From positions 3,720,001 to 3,784,000 of the forward strand of contig NZ_CP147838.1 in NCBI RefSeq assembly GCF_037338445.1: DNA of 64,000 bases, written 5' to 3'. The notes beneath the pieces were generated by a model. The model was given only the letters and a program-made list of their open reading frames with translations, was not told the DNA's origin and searched no databases. Shown one piece after another: positions 17,560 through 26,664 of the stretch. The position numbers and the translations under genes were made by a program. The first letter of the stretch is position 1. Each line of letters starts with the position of its first letter. Source of the DNA: Salinibaculum sp. SYNS191. Lineage in GTDB: Archaea > Halobacteriota > Halobacteria > Halobacteriales > Haloarculaceae.

Positions 17560-17598
17560 GTCCGTCCGGCTTAAGAGCCGGGGCGGCGGACCCTCTGT
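17560..17598 (+). promoter_or_regulatory. Promoter giving a leaderless VOC-protein transcript
   Basis: A TATA-like GCTTAAGA at 17569-17576 is centred about 27 nt before the ATG at 17599, which predicts transcription starting at or next to the start codon. The preceding 200 nt after the kinase gene contain no recognisable gene. Confidence 0.5.
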
Positions 17599-17970
17599 AT
17601 GGACGTCATCCACGTCTGTCTGAACGTCTCGGACGCCGACGAAATCGCACAGTGGTACAGGGACGAACTCGGCTTCGAGGACTCCTGGGAGTTCACCAGC
17701 GAAGACGGCGAGACCCGCAACGTCTACGTCGCCGACGGCAACGGCTTCGAGCTCCAGCTCTCGGACACCGAGGGCGAGGACGACTTCGAGAACGGCACGG
17801 CATGGGACCACCTCGCCGTGAAGGTCGACGACGTCGACGCAGCCTTCGAGGAGATCGACAACCACGGCGTCGTCTCGGAGCCGGCCGACCAGCCGGCCGC
17901 GGGCGCGCGGACCGCGTTCATCGAGGACCCGGACGGGCACGTGGTCGAACTGGTCGAACCGCAGGACTGA
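17599..17970 (+). CDS. VOC-superfamily (glyoxalase I-like) protein
   Basis: A 123-residue vicinal-oxygen-chelate protein with two beta-alpha-beta-beta-beta modules. Likely metal ligands are His5 (VIHVCLN), a Glu in GFELQLSD, His in WDHLAVKVDD and the final Glu in HVVELVE, which is a complete His/Glu set as in glyoxalase I. The FIEDPDGHVVELVE ending is classical. The substrate could be methylglyoxal hemithioacetal analogues or another diketone. No neighbouring gene narrows it, and it is convergent with the large FAD/Fe-S gene. Confidence 0.9.
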   Translation: MDVIHVCLNVSDADEIAQWYRDELGFEDSWEFTSEDGETRNVYVADGNGFELQLSDTEGEDDFENGTAWDHLAVKVDDVDAAFEEIDNHGVVSEPADQPAAGARTAFIEDPDGHVVELVEPQD

Positions 17971-18015
17971 GCGAAACCGCAGGACGGGAAAAAGCAGAAT
18001 AGAACGACGACGTGC

Positions 18016-21000
18016 TCAGGCGAGCGCGTCGCGGACCTTCTCGATTGGGTGGGGTGGCCGCTCACCGCCGCTCTCGTAGCGGTCGCCGAGTTGCGTCCGA
18101 CAGGACGCGCCGGGCGCGACGACCTGGTCGCCCGGACTCTCGTCGACCTGTTCGAAGAGGATGGAGCCGATGGCCTTCGAGAGGTCGTAGTGTTCCTCCT
18201 CGTAGCCGAAGCTGCCGGCCATGCCACAGCACCCGGAGTCGAGCGCGTCCACCTGGTAGCCCGCCTGCTGGAGCAGTGCGGCGGCGTGGTGGTCGCGGTT
18301 GATGGCCTTCTGGTTGCAGTGGCCGTGGTAGGTCAGGAACTCGCCGGTGTCGGCGAAGGTGAGTTCGTCGTACACGCGGTGGGTGTGCAGGTACTCGCTG
18401 ACGCCGTAGGCGTTGGCCCCGACGCGTTCTGCGGCCTTGCCGTCGAGCAGGTCGAGGTACTCGTCCTGGAGCATCACGGCGTCGGATGGCTCGACGAACA
18501 CGACCGAGTAGCCGTCCTCGATGTACGGTAGCAGCACCTGGACGTTGCGCTTCGCGCGGTCGTGGGCCCTGTCGAGTTTGCCCATCGAGAACGCCGCGCG
18601 GCCGGTCGGCACCGCGTCCTCGGGAATCTCGACGTGGATGCCGGCGGCTTCCAGCACCTCGACGGCCGCCTTCCCGGGCTCGGGGTAGCTGTAGTTCGTG
18701 TAGGTGTCCGGGAACAGGACGACCTTGTCCTCGGCCGACTCCGCCGAGACCGTCGTGCGGCGGTCGTCGAACCAGTCTTCGAGCGTCGTGCTGGCGAAGT
18801 GGGGCAGCGAGCGCTCGGGGGCGATGCCCAGTTTCTCCGCGATGGCGTCGGAGCCGGGGAGTTCCTGCGCCCAGTTGGAGACGGGTGCGAGCATGCTGCC
18901 GACCCGCGAGACCAGGTCGATGTTGGCGAACAGCCGCGAGCGCAGGCTGGTACCCTCCTCCTGGTGGTACTTGTGCTTGACCTCGGCCTTGAGTTTCGCC
19001 ATGTCGACGCCGGTGGGGCAGTCGGACTTGCAGCCCTTGCAGCCGACACACAGGTCGAGCACCTCCTCCTGGAAGCGGTCGGAGTAGATTTCCTCCTCGG
19101 GGAGTTCGCCGCTGATGGCCGCCCGGAGCATGTTCGCGCGGCCGCGGGTGGCCTGAATCTCCTCACGCGAGGCGCGGAAGGTCGGACACATCGTGTCCGA
19201 ACCGTGCTGCCGGCAGGTGCCACAGCCGTTGCACAGTTCCACGAGGTGCGAGAAGCCGCCCTCGTCGTCGAAGTCGAGCGTCGTCTGGGGCTCCAGCGAC
19301 TGGTAGTCGGCCCCGTAGCGCAGGTTCTCGCGGTTGTCGGCACCGACGCCGCGGTCGTTGTCGGGCCCGATGTCCTCGGGGCTCTCGCGATAGACGACGT
19401 TACCCGGGTGCATGTCCCACTCGGGGTCGAAGGTCGTCTTTATCTCCTTGAACGCTCCCCAGAGGTCCTCGCCGTACATCTTGGGGTTGAACTCCGTCCG
19501 CGCCATCCCGTCGCCGTGCTCGCCGGAGAACGCGCCGTGGTGGTCCAGCACGAGGTCGGTCACGTCCTCGGTGATGGAGTGCATCTTCTCGATGTCGTTC
19601 TCCGTCTTGAGGTTGAGGATGGGTCGGATGTGCAGCGTTCCGCTGCCGGCGTGTGCGAAGTAGGCGGCGGAGGTGTCGTGGTCCTCCAGGACCTCCTCGA
19701 ACTCCATGACGTACTCGGCCAGTTCCTCCGGCGGCACCGTCGCGTCCTCGATGAACGGGTACGGCTTGGGGTCGCCCTCCAGGCTCATCAGGAGCGGAAT
19801 CGCGGCCTTCCGGAGCTTCCACATGTCGGCCTGATCCTCCTCGGTGTAGGCCTCGAGCACGTCGAAGGCGTCGCCGTTGTCGACGAAGTAGTCGTTCGTC
19901 TCGGCGATGGCCGCCTCGAAGTCGTCGTGGAGTTCGGAGTCGTACTCCAGCATGAGCGCCGCAGCCGCGCCGTCGGGAATCGGTTCCGCGTACTCGGCGT
20001 AGCCGTCGGACTCCAGCGCCAGGCGGAACACCTCGTCGTCCATCAACTCGACTGCACTCACGTCGAACTCCAGGGCCTCCGGAACGGCCTCCATCGCGTC
20101 CACGAGGTCGTCGAAGCAGTACAGCGCGAGCGCCGTCTTCTCGGGGACGGTCACGAGGCCGACGGTGGCCTCGACCATGACGCCGAGAGTACCCTCCGAA
20201 CCGACGTAGAGTTTCGCGAGGTTGATGACCTCCTCGCCCTCGTCGTTCTCGTAGACGACGCGGTCGAGGTTGTAGCCGCTGACGCGGCGTTTGAGTTCGG
20301 GGTAGCGCGCCTCGATTTCCTCCTCGTTTTCCTCGACGAGTGCGCGGACCGTCTCGTAGATTTCCGCCTCGCGGTCGTCCTTGGAGACGATGTCCTCGTA
20401 CTCGTCGCTGTCGAGGACGACCGGCCGCGCGTGCAGCATCGACCCGTCCGAGAGGACCGCCTTGACCTCCTCGGTGTAGGCGTCGGTGATACCGTAGCGC
20501 ACCGAGTGTGCGCCGGTGGAGTTGTTCCCGATGCCGCCGCCGACCGTCGAGCGGTTCGACGATGCCGGGTCCGGCGCGAACTTCAGACCGTGCTCGGCCA
20601 GGCGGTCGTCGAGGTCGTCCTGGACGAGACCCGGCTGGATTCTGGCGCGCTGGGCGTCCGGGTCGACGTCGAGCAGTCCGTCCATGTGCCGCGACATGTC
20701 CAGAACGACGCAGCCTGGACCGACGGTCTGTCCACCCAGCGAGGAGCCGGCACCCCGCGGCATGAGCGGGACTTCGTGGGCCGTCGCCACTTCCACCGCG
20801 TTCTGCACGTCCTCGACGTCTTTCGGATACACGACGCCGGCCGGCCGTGCCTGGTAGATGCTCCCGTCGGTCGCGTAGAGAATCTGTGCGTACTCGTCGA
20901 AGCGCACGTCGCCGTCGACTGCGCCCCGAAGGTCCGACGCGAGGTCGACGTACTCCGCGACGGTCGCGCCCGGGTCGCGAGCGTGGTCTCCTGGTGTCCC

Positions 21001-21048
21001 CGGTGGGTCTGCCGGTCGAATCGGTGTGTCACCTTCTTGTATGCCCAT
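18016..21048 (-). CDS. FAD-linked oxidase fused to GlpC-type Fe-S domain (D-lactate/glycolate dehydrogenase-like)
   Basis: A 1010-residue fusion. Residues 50-540 are a GlcD-type FAD-binding oxidase (PRGAGSSLGGQTVG at 97-110; C-terminal segment HGDGMARTEFNPKMYG). Near residues 610-700 there are two ferredoxin-like cysteine groups, CNGCGTCRQHGSDTMC and CVGCKGCKSDCP. The C-terminal part is a GlpC/HdrB-like domain with GHCNQKA and CCGMAG. This arrangement is found in Fe-S-linked D-2-hydroxyacid dehydrogenases, which pass electrons from D-lactate, glycolate or D-2-hydroxyglutarate to quinone. The ATG at 21048 is preferred to an upstream TTG. The exact substrate is unresolved. Confidence 0.9.
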   Translation of the reverse strand: MGIQEGDTPIRPADPPGTPGDHARDPGATVAEYVDLASDLRGAVDGDVRFDEYAQILYATDGSIYQARPAGVVYPKDVEDVQNAVEVATAHEVPLMPRGAGSSLGGQTVGPGCVVLDMSRHMDGLLDVDPDAQRARIQPGLVQDDLDDRLAEHGLKFAPDPASSNRSTVGGGIGNNSTGAHSVRYGITDAYTEEVKAVLSDGSMLHARPVVLDSDEYEDIVSKDDREAEIYETVRALVEENEEEIEARYPELKRRVSGYNLDRVVYENDEGEEVINLAKLYVGSEGTLGVMVEATVGLVTVPEKTALALYCFDDLVDAMEAVPEALEFDVSAVELMDDEVFRLALESDGYAEYAEPIPDGAAAALMLEYDSELHDDFEAAIAETNDYFVDNGDAFDVLEAYTEEDQADMWKLRKAAIPLLMSLEGDPKPYPFIEDATVPPEELAEYVMEFEEVLEDHDTSAAYFAHAGSGTLHIRPILNLKTENDIEKMHSITEDVTDLVLDHHGAFSGEHGDGMARTEFNPKMYGEDLWGAFKEIKTTFDPEWDMHPGNVVYRESPEDIGPDNDRGVGADNRENLRYGADYQSLEPQTTLDFDDEGGFSHLVELCNGCGTCRQHGSDTMCPTFRASREEIQATRGRANMLRAAISGELPEEEIYSDRFQEEVLDLCVGCKGCKSDCPTGVDMAKLKAEVKHKYHQEEGTSLRSRLFANIDLVSRVGSMLAPVSNWAQELPGSDAIAEKLGIAPERSLPHFASTTLEDWFDDRRTTVSAESAEDKVVLFPDTYTNYSYPEPGKAAVEVLEAAGIHVEIPEDAVPTGRAAFSMGKLDRAHDRAKRNVQVLLPYIEDGYSVVFVEPSDAVMLQDEYLDLLDGKAAERVGANAYGVSEYLHTHRVYDELTFADTGEFLTYHGHCNQKAINRDHHAAALLQQAGYQVDALDSGCCGMAGSFGYEEEHYDLSKAIGSILFEQVDESPGDQVVAPGASCRTQLGDRYESGGERPPHPIEKVRDALA

Positions 21049-21177
21049 GCGTGGCAATCTGAGCCGGGTGATTAAAAGCCCTCTTTCTTGTCTCCCGAGT
21101 GCGATTTGCGGCAGGGCTCTGTCGCTGTCGCTCCGTGGCCAGTCTCGAAAAAATGTCGATGGTCGTGAACTCGTCGC

Positions 21178-21789
21178 TTACTCGAAGTGCTCGACCGACT
21201 TCTGGTACTCCGCTTCGGCCTTGTCCCAGTCGACGACCTCGAAGAACGCCTCGATGAAGTCGCCGCGGGCCGGTCCGTAGTCGTAGTAGTAGGAGTGTTC
21301 CCAGACGTCCAGCGCGAGGACGGGGTGCGAGCCCCAGAGTGCGCCCTGGTCGTGCTTGTCGACCGGCACGTTGCGGAGCTGCTTGGCGACCGGGTCGTAG
21401 ACGAGCAGCGCCCAGCCACCGGCGGCCGAGGCTGCTGCCTCGAACTCGCCCTTCCAGCCTTCGTAGGAACCGAAGTCCTCCTCGATGCGGTCGCGGAGGT
21501 CACCTTCGGGTTCGCCGCCGCCGTTGGGGTCCATGTTCTCCCAGAACAGCGTGTGGAGATAGTGCCCACAGCCGTTGTGGGTGACGTTGCCCATCGCGCC
21601 GGCGCTGGAGCCGAAGTCGCCGCTCTCGCGGTTCTCCGCCAGTGTCTCCTCGGCCGCTTCGAGGCCGTTTACGTAGCCCTGGTGGTGCGTGTCGTGGTGC
21701 CAGGTCAGGACCTGCTCGGAGATGTGCGGTTCGAGGGCGTCGTAGTCGTACGGGAGCGGTGGTAGTTCGGGTTCTGAATGTTCAGGCAT
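21178..21789 (-). CDS. sod: Superoxide dismutase (Mn/Fe family)
   Basis: A cytoplasmic 203-residue enzyme that dismutates superoxide. The metal ligands are visible in order: His in TWHHDTHHQGYVNGL, His in GCGHYLHTLFWENM, and Asp and His in LDVWEHSYYYDYGPARGDFI. The length and acidic character match haloarchaeal Mn-SODs. A strong GGAGGG site lies a few bases before the ATG, and a TATA-like CTTTAAC lies at about 21828-21834. It is followed on the same strand by the photolyase gene, a pairing also known in Halobacterium. Confidence 0.97.
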   Translation of the reverse strand: MPEHSEPELPPLPYDYDALEPHISEQVLTWHHDTHHQGYVNGLEAAEETLAENRESGDFGSSAGAMGNVTHNGCGHYLHTLFWENMDPNGGGEPEGDLRDRIEEDFGSYEGWKGEFEAAASAAGGWALLVYDPVAKQLRNVPVDKHDQGALWGSHPVLALDVWEHSYYYDYGPARGDFIEAFFEVVDWDKAEAEYQKSVEHFE

Positions 21790-21962
21790 ATGAATATCCC
21801 TCCGACCTGTATGACGGCTGGCACGCTGTTAAAGGTTGAGGAAGGGGACACCTGTGAGCCAGCCCACACCCGAATGGTCCGCTAGCTGTCAGTCGTCGCC
21901 AGCACGTTCCGCGGCTCGCGTCGCTCACCGCTCCACAACGAGGGCCGACTCCCTCGCGTCGC

Positions 21963-23357
21963 TCAGTCGTCGCCCCTCGCTGTCTCGAACATTTCGATAG
22001 CCTCCTCGCGGCGCTCGCTGTGATCGACGATGGGGGCGGGATAGTCCGGCGCGTGCATGTTGCGGGTTCCGATGTCGAGTTCGTGCCACGAGTGAATCGT
22101 CTCGGCTGGCACCCCCTCCAGTTCCGGGACGTATCGCCTGATGTACTCGGCGTCGGGGTCGAAGCGTTCGCCCTGTGTCATCGGGTTGAAGATGCGGAAG
22201 TACGGCTGGGCGTCGGTCCCCGTCGACGCCGCCCACTGCCAGCCGCCGTTGTCGTTTGCGGTGTCGTGGTCGACCAGTTTCTCGCGGAACCAGTCGTAGC
22301 CCGCCCGCCAGTCGACGAGCAGGTCCTTCGTCAGGAACGAGGCGACTATCATGCGGACGCGGTTGTGCATGTACGCCTCCTCGCGGAGCTGTCGCATCCC
22401 GGCGTCGACGATGGGATAACCCGTCTCGCCGTCCTTCCAGGCCTGCAACCCTTCGGGGTCGTCGTTCCACCGAATCGGGTGCTCGTACTCCTTGTAGTTC
22501 TGCGTGACCACCCCAGGCTTGTCCCACAGCACCTGCGTGTAGAACTCTCGCCAGGCGAGCTGGTCCTGGAACTCGAAGACGGACTCGCGCTCGTCCTCGC
22601 CGTCAGCGTCGAGTTTCGCGGCCTCGGTCTCCTCGTAGACCTCGCGGATGCCGATTGTCCCGTACTTCAGATGCGGCGAGAGGTGGCTCGTGCAATCGTC
22701 GGCGGGGTAGTCCCGGCGCTCGCCGTAGCGGTAGATGTCGCCGCCGCAGAAGTCGGTCAGCAGGCCGCGTGCGACCTCGGTTCCCGCGGGTGGAACGTCC
22801 GCTTCGGGGTCGTCGAAGCCCAGGTCGGCCAGCGTCGGCAGCGAGTCGCCGGAGACGTCGGCCAGGTCGTCGGCGGCCGGTGGCTCTGTCGGGTCCGCTT
22901 TCGGCCGGTCGTGCCACTTCTTCGAGAAGTAGGTGAACACCTTGTACGGGTCGCCGGCGTTCGTCGTAATCGACCCGGGTTCGTGGTGGACGGCGTCGTG
23001 GACGGCCACCCGGTCGACGCCGGCGTCGGCGAGCGCTTGCCTGACCGCTGTGTCGCGCTCGCGGGCCAGCCCCGAGTAGTCCTTGCCCCAGGTCACGAGG
23101 TCGGCGTCGAAATCGTCGGCCAGGTCGGGAATGACGGACACGGGGTCGCCGTGAGCGACTACCAGGTCGCTGCCGCGCTCGCGGTACGACTCCCGGAGCG
23201 ACCGGAGCGCGTCGAGCATGAACGCGACGCGGGGCGGTGCCCCGTTGTCGAGGACGTCCCCGTCGAAGACGAAGACCGGAACCGTCTCGTCGTCGACGGC
23301 TGCCAGCGCGAGGTTGTCCGCGACCCGGAGGTCCCTGCGGTGCCAGTGGAGGCGCAT
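21963..23357 (-). CDS. phr: Deoxyribodipyrimidine photolyase
   Basis: Light-driven DNA repair enzyme of 464 residues. The N-terminal domain begins MRLHWHRRDLRVADNLALAA (antenna-domain signature). The C-terminal FAD domain contains TSHLSPHLKYGTIGIREVYE, FQDQLAWREFY and GYPIVDAGMRQL, then TANDNGGWQWAASTGTDAQP, the photolyase FAD signature. It fits the class I CPD type of haloarchaea (phr2). It is encoded beside sod, consistent with a light/oxidative-stress setting, and is divergent from gltX with a 91-nt gap. Confidence 0.96.
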   Translation of the reverse strand: MRLHWHRRDLRVADNLALAAVDDETVPVFVFDGDVLDNGAPPRVAFMLDALRSLRESYRERGSDLVVAHGDPVSVIPDLADDFDADLVTWGKDYSGLARERDTAVRQALADAGVDRVAVHDAVHHEPGSITTNAGDPYKVFTYFSKKWHDRPKADPTEPPAADDLADVSGDSLPTLADLGFDDPEADVPPAGTEVARGLLTDFCGGDIYRYGERRDYPADDCTSHLSPHLKYGTIGIREVYEETEAAKLDADGEDERESVFEFQDQLAWREFYTQVLWDKPGVVTQNYKEYEHPIRWNDDPEGLQAWKDGETGYPIVDAGMRQLREEAYMHNRVRMIVASFLTKDLLVDWRAGYDWFREKLVDHDTANDNGGWQWAASTGTDAQPYFRIFNPMTQGERFDPDAEYIRRYVPELEGVPAETIHSWHELDIGTRNMHAPDYPAPIVDHSERREEAIEMFETARGDD

Positions 23358-23448
23358 ACTCGAAGGTGGGCCGGGGCGCACTTCAACGAGGCGGGCAACC
23401 AGGTTGGGACCGACCCAGTTTTCACGCGCCGTCCCGCATGCGCTGGTA

Positions 23449-25185
23449 ATGGACGACGACATTCGCGAGCAGGCCGAACAGGCCGCGGAGGTGAACGCGC
23501 TGTTCAACGCGCTGAAACACGACAGCGACGCCCAGGTGGGTGCCATCATGGGCCCGCTGATGGGCGAGAACCCCGCGTTCCGCGAGTACGGCGACGAGAT
23601 AGCGGGCGTCATCGCCCCCGTCGTCGAACGGGTCAACGGCATGGACGCCGCCGAGAAACGCGAGCGCCTGGGAGAACTCGCTCCCGAGAAGGTCGAGGAA
23701 CTCGACGCGGAGGACGAGGAGGACGAACACGACCTGCCCGACCTGCCCAACGCCGACGAGTACGACGAGATTCGCATGCGCGTCGCGCCCAACCCCAACG
23801 GCCCCTGGCACATCGGTCACGCGCGGATGCCGGCCGTCATCGGGACCTACAAGGAGCGGTACGACGGGTGGATGCTCTGCCGGTTCGACGACACCGACCC
23901 CGAGACCAAGCGCCCGGACCTGGACGCCTACGACGCCATCCTCGACGCCATCGACTACCTCGGCTTCGAACCGGACGAGGTCATCCGGGCCAGCGACCGC
24001 GTGGAGACCTACTACGAACACGCCCGGAACCTCATCGACGCTGGCGGGGCCTACACCTGCTCCTGTCCCGGCGACGAGTTCTCCGACCTGAAAAACAACG
24101 CCGAAGCCTGCCCCCACCGCGACAAGGACGCCGAGACGGTCCACGAGGAGTTCGACGCGATGGTCGCCGGCGAGTACGACGCCGGCGAGATGGTGCTGCG
24201 CGTCAAGACCGACATCACGCACAAGAACCCCGCGCTGCGGGACTGGGTGGCGTTCCGGATGATAGACACGCCCCACCCGCGCGAGGCGGCCAGCGAGTAC
24301 CGCTGCTGGCCGATGCTCGACTTCCAGAGCGGGGTCGACGACCACCTCACCGGCGTCACGCACATCATCCGCGGCATCGACCTGCAGGACTCGGCGAAGC
24401 GCCAGCGGTTCGTCTACGACTACTTCGACTGGGAGTACCCCGAGGTCATGCACTGGGGGAAGGTCCAGGTCGAGGGGTACGACGTGGCGATGAGCACCTC
24501 CACGATACTGGAGAAAATCGAGGCCGGCGAACTCGACGGCTGGGACGACCCGCGCGCACCGACCATCGCGAGCCTCCGCCGGCGGGGCATCCGCGGCGAG
24601 GCCATCGTCCAGTCGATGGTCGAACTCGGCACCTCGACGTCGAACGTCGACCTCGCGCTCTCGTCTATCTACTCGCACAACCGCGACCTGGTGGACGAGG
24701 AGACCGACCGCGCGTTCCTGGTGCGCGACGACCCCGACCACGGCGGCGGAGTCGTCGAGCGCCAGGTCCTGGGCGGGCCCGACACCGCGGAGGTGCCGGT
24801 CCACCCCGAGCACGAGGACCGCGGCGTCCGCGAGATACCGGTCGAGGGCGGCGTCCTGCTGGAGGGCGACGACCTGCCGAACCACGGCGAGCGCGTCTGG
24901 CTGAAGGGCTTCGGCTGCGTGCAGGAGACCCGCGACACGCTCCAGTACGTCGACGCGGACCTCGACGTGACGCGCGAGGAGGGGGTCCCAATCGTCCACT
25001 GGGTGCCCGCCGGCGACAACGTCCGGACGCGCCTGCGGACCATGGACGGCGACGTGTCCGGGTACGCCGAACCCGGTGTGAGCGAGTACGACGTCGACGA
25101 CCTGCTGCAGTTCGAGCGCGTCTGCTTCGCGCGCATCGACAGTGACCCCGACGGTGAGATGGTCGCGTACTTCGCGCACCCCTGA
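23449..25185 (+). CDS. gltX: Glutamyl-tRNA synthetase (archaeal, non-discriminating type)
   Basis: A class I aminoacyl-tRNA synthetase of 578 residues that charges tRNA-Glu and, in archaea, also tRNA-Gln for later amidation. The HIGH signature is GPWHIGHARM near residue 121, and the second signature appears as VAMSTSTIL, a relaxed form of KMSKS seen in archaeal GluRS. The N terminus is an alpha-helical archaeal extension of about 105 residues, and the C-terminal half is the archaeal/GlnRS-like beta-barrel type. A tRNA-Glu gene is also present in the window. Confidence 0.96.
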   Translation: MDDDIREQAEQAAEVNALFNALKHDSDAQVGAIMGPLMGENPAFREYGDEIAGVIAPVVERVNGMDAAEKRERLGELAPEKVEELDAEDEEDEHDLPDLPNADEYDEIRMRVAPNPNGPWHIGHARMPAVIGTYKERYDGWMLCRFDDTDPETKRPDLDAYDAILDAIDYLGFEPDEVIRASDRVETYYEHARNLIDAGGAYTCSCPGDEFSDLKNNAEACPHRDKDAETVHEEFDAMVAGEYDAGEMVLRVKTDITHKNPALRDWVAFRMIDTPHPREAASEYRCWPMLDFQSGVDDHLTGVTHIIRGIDLQDSAKRQRFVYDYFDWEYPEVMHWGKVQVEGYDVAMSTSTILEKIEAGELDGWDDPRAPTIASLRRRGIRGEAIVQSMVELGTSTSNVDLALSSIYSHNRDLVDEETDRAFLVRDDPDHGGGVVERQVLGGPDTAEVPVHPEHEDRGVREIPVEGGVLLEGDDLPNHGERVWLKGFGCVQETRDTLQYVDADLDVTREEGVPIVHWVPAGDNVRTRLRTMDGDVSGYAEPGVSEYDVDDLLQFERVCFARIDSDPDGEMVAYFAHP

Positions 25186-25279
25186 CGACTTCTCGGTCTT
25201 AGGCCGGCCGAAAACTACCCCACGGCGACTACCTTCGGTCCAAGCTTTAAGTACGCGCCCGGAGTTGCCCCTAGGTAGC

Positions 25280-25618
25280 ATGGCAATCGACCCAGAGTTC
25301 GAGGAGACCTACGAGGAAGTCGACCGGCACGAGGGCCACCGCGTCTGGACGCCGGACGGCGACGACCCCACGACAGAGAAACAGGGCATCCACGGCACCC
25401 ACGTGGCCGTCGACTTCGACATCTGTCTGGCTGACGGCGCCTGTCTCGAGGACTGTCCCGTCGACGTCTTCGAGTGGGTCGACACCCCCGGTCACCCCGA
25501 GAGCGAGATTAAAGCTGACCCAGCGCACGAGGACCAGTGCATCGACTGCATGCTCTGTGTCGACGTCTGCCCCGTCGACGCCATCGACGTCGACCCCAGC
25601 CGCGCCGGCCGCATCTGA
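25280..25618 (+). CDS. Zinc-containing seven-iron ferredoxin
   Basis: The 112-residue protein aligns by eye with the Sulfolobus/Thermoplasma zinc ferredoxin. The N-terminal zinc site corresponds to His17, His20, His38 and Asp80 (RHEGH, IHGT, KADP). Seven cysteines (49, 55, 59, 87, 90, 93, 97) fit one 3Fe-4S and one 4Fe-4S cluster: CLADGACLEDCP and CIDCMLCVDVCP. Zinc ferredoxins accept electrons from 2-oxoacid oxidoreductases. It lies just before the fix/etf operon, so it may exchange electrons with that system. A TATA-like CTTTAAGTA lies about 30 nt upstream. Confidence 0.92.
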   Translation: MAIDPEFEETYEEVDRHEGHRVWTPDGDDPTTEKQGIHGTHVAVDFDICLADGACLEDCPVDVFEWVDTPGHPESEIKADPAHEDQCIDCMLCVDVCPVDAIDVDPSRAGRI

Positions 25619-25746
25619 CCGCACTTTCTCGCCCCTGGCTATCCAGTTTCTGGTATCAATCCCACGGATAATGCGGTAATCCGCGGTAGCAGACGAAACA
25701 ATTAGGTGAACCTGGATGTGGTACTCACACACGGTTAGTGATATCA

Positions 25747-26664
25747 ATGCGAAGCGTCGTACTGACGAAGGGAGTTCCGGACTTTCGGGAAGGACAGGTG
25801 TCGTTCGACGAGGACGGTCACCTCGAGCGTGGGAAGACGCCCACCGTGATGAACCCGAACGACAAACACGCACTCCGTGCGGCACTCCAGACCAAAGTCA
25901 GACAGGGCGGCAACGTATCGTTGATGAGCATGGGTCCACCCGGCTACGCCGAAATCCTCCAGGAGGGGATGAAAGACGTCTACGCCGACGACCTCTACCT
26001 GCTATCGGACCGCGAAATGGGCGCGGCCGACACCTGGGCGACGGCAATGACCGTGGCGACAGGCCTCGAAGAGATGGAGGAAAACCCCGACCTGCTATTT
26101 GCGGGCTTCAAGACGGCAGACGGTGAGACGGGCCACACCGGCCCACAGACCGAGTGGTGTCTCAACATCAACGACGAGATGCCCGACTACCCCCTCATCA
26201 CCCACGTCATCGCCATGGACGTCGACCAGGAGGAGGGCGTCGTGCGCACCAAACGCCTCGTCGAAGGCGACATCTCCGAAATCGAGACGGTGGAGACAGA
26301 ACTGCCGGCGTTCATCGTGGTCGACCCCGAGTTCGAACCCACATACAGGAAGGCCGACCACCGCCTGCGCCACAAGGACTTCCGCGCGGAAACCCAGGAG
26401 CGCGCCGCGGAGTTCGGCGAGTACCTGGCGGACGGCTCGGACAAAGAGATGACCGACTGGGACCGCTTCACCATGTGGAACCACGCGGACTTGAACCTCG
26501 ACCCCGACTTCATCGGCCTGTCGGGGTCGCCGACCATCGTCTCGGGTGTCGACCCGATTCCGAAAGCCCCCTCCGAGCGCGAAGCCCAGCACATCCAACC
26601 CGACGACGACGAGGGGATGAGCGACGTGCTCGAAGAAATGCAACCGTTCGTGGCGGGTGATTAA
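25747..26664 (+). CDS. etfB: Electron transfer flavoprotein beta subunit (FixA)
   Basis: A 305-residue EtfB/FixA protein. It begins MRSVVLTKGVPDFREGQVSF, the conserved start of the beta subunit, and contains MNPNDKHALRAAL, equivalent to the classic N-x-x-D segment, and DRETMGAAD-like LSDREMGAADTWATA. It is about 45 residues longer than most EtfB. Together with EtfA it carries FAD electrons to the FixC quinone reductase. The stop abuts the etfA start with no gap, and the operon continues through fixC. A short leader of about 20 nt is predicted. Confidence 0.93.
   Translation: MRSVVLTKGVPDFREGQVSFDEDGHLERGKTPTVMNPNDKHALRAALQTKVRQGGNVSLMSMGPPGYAEILQEGMKDVYADDLYLLSDREMGAADTWATAMTVATGLEEMEENPDLLFAGFKTADGETGHTGPQTEWCLNINDEMPDYPLITHVIAMDVDQEEGVVRTKRLVEGDISEIETVETELPAFIVVDPEFEPTYRKADHRLRHKDFRAETQERAAEFGEYLADGSDKEMTDWDRFTMWNHADLNLDPDFIGLSGSPTIVSGVDPIPKAPSEREAQHIQPDDDEGMSDVLEEMQPFVAGD

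Noticed and set aside
18562..21075. An 837-codon plus-strand frame opposite the FAD/Fe-S oxidoreductase.
   Set aside because: Composition and lack of motifs mark it as a shadow of the real gene with its intact FAD and Fe-S sites.
23358..23813. An in-frame N-terminal extension of the photolyase gene.
   Set aside because: It overlaps the gltX gene on the other strand, and MRLHWHRRDLR at 23357 is the canonical photolyase start.
22020..25145. A 1041-codon plus-strand frame across the photolyase and gltX genes.
   Set aside because: It has no family motifs, very high Arg/Gly/Pro content and is the shadow of two clear genes; long antisense frames are expected in GC-rich haloarchaeal DNA.
23422..25281. 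A 619-codon minus-strand frame opposite gltX.
   Set aside because: Valine/aspartate-rich shadow of gltX without motifs; GluRS signatures on the plus strand are decisive.
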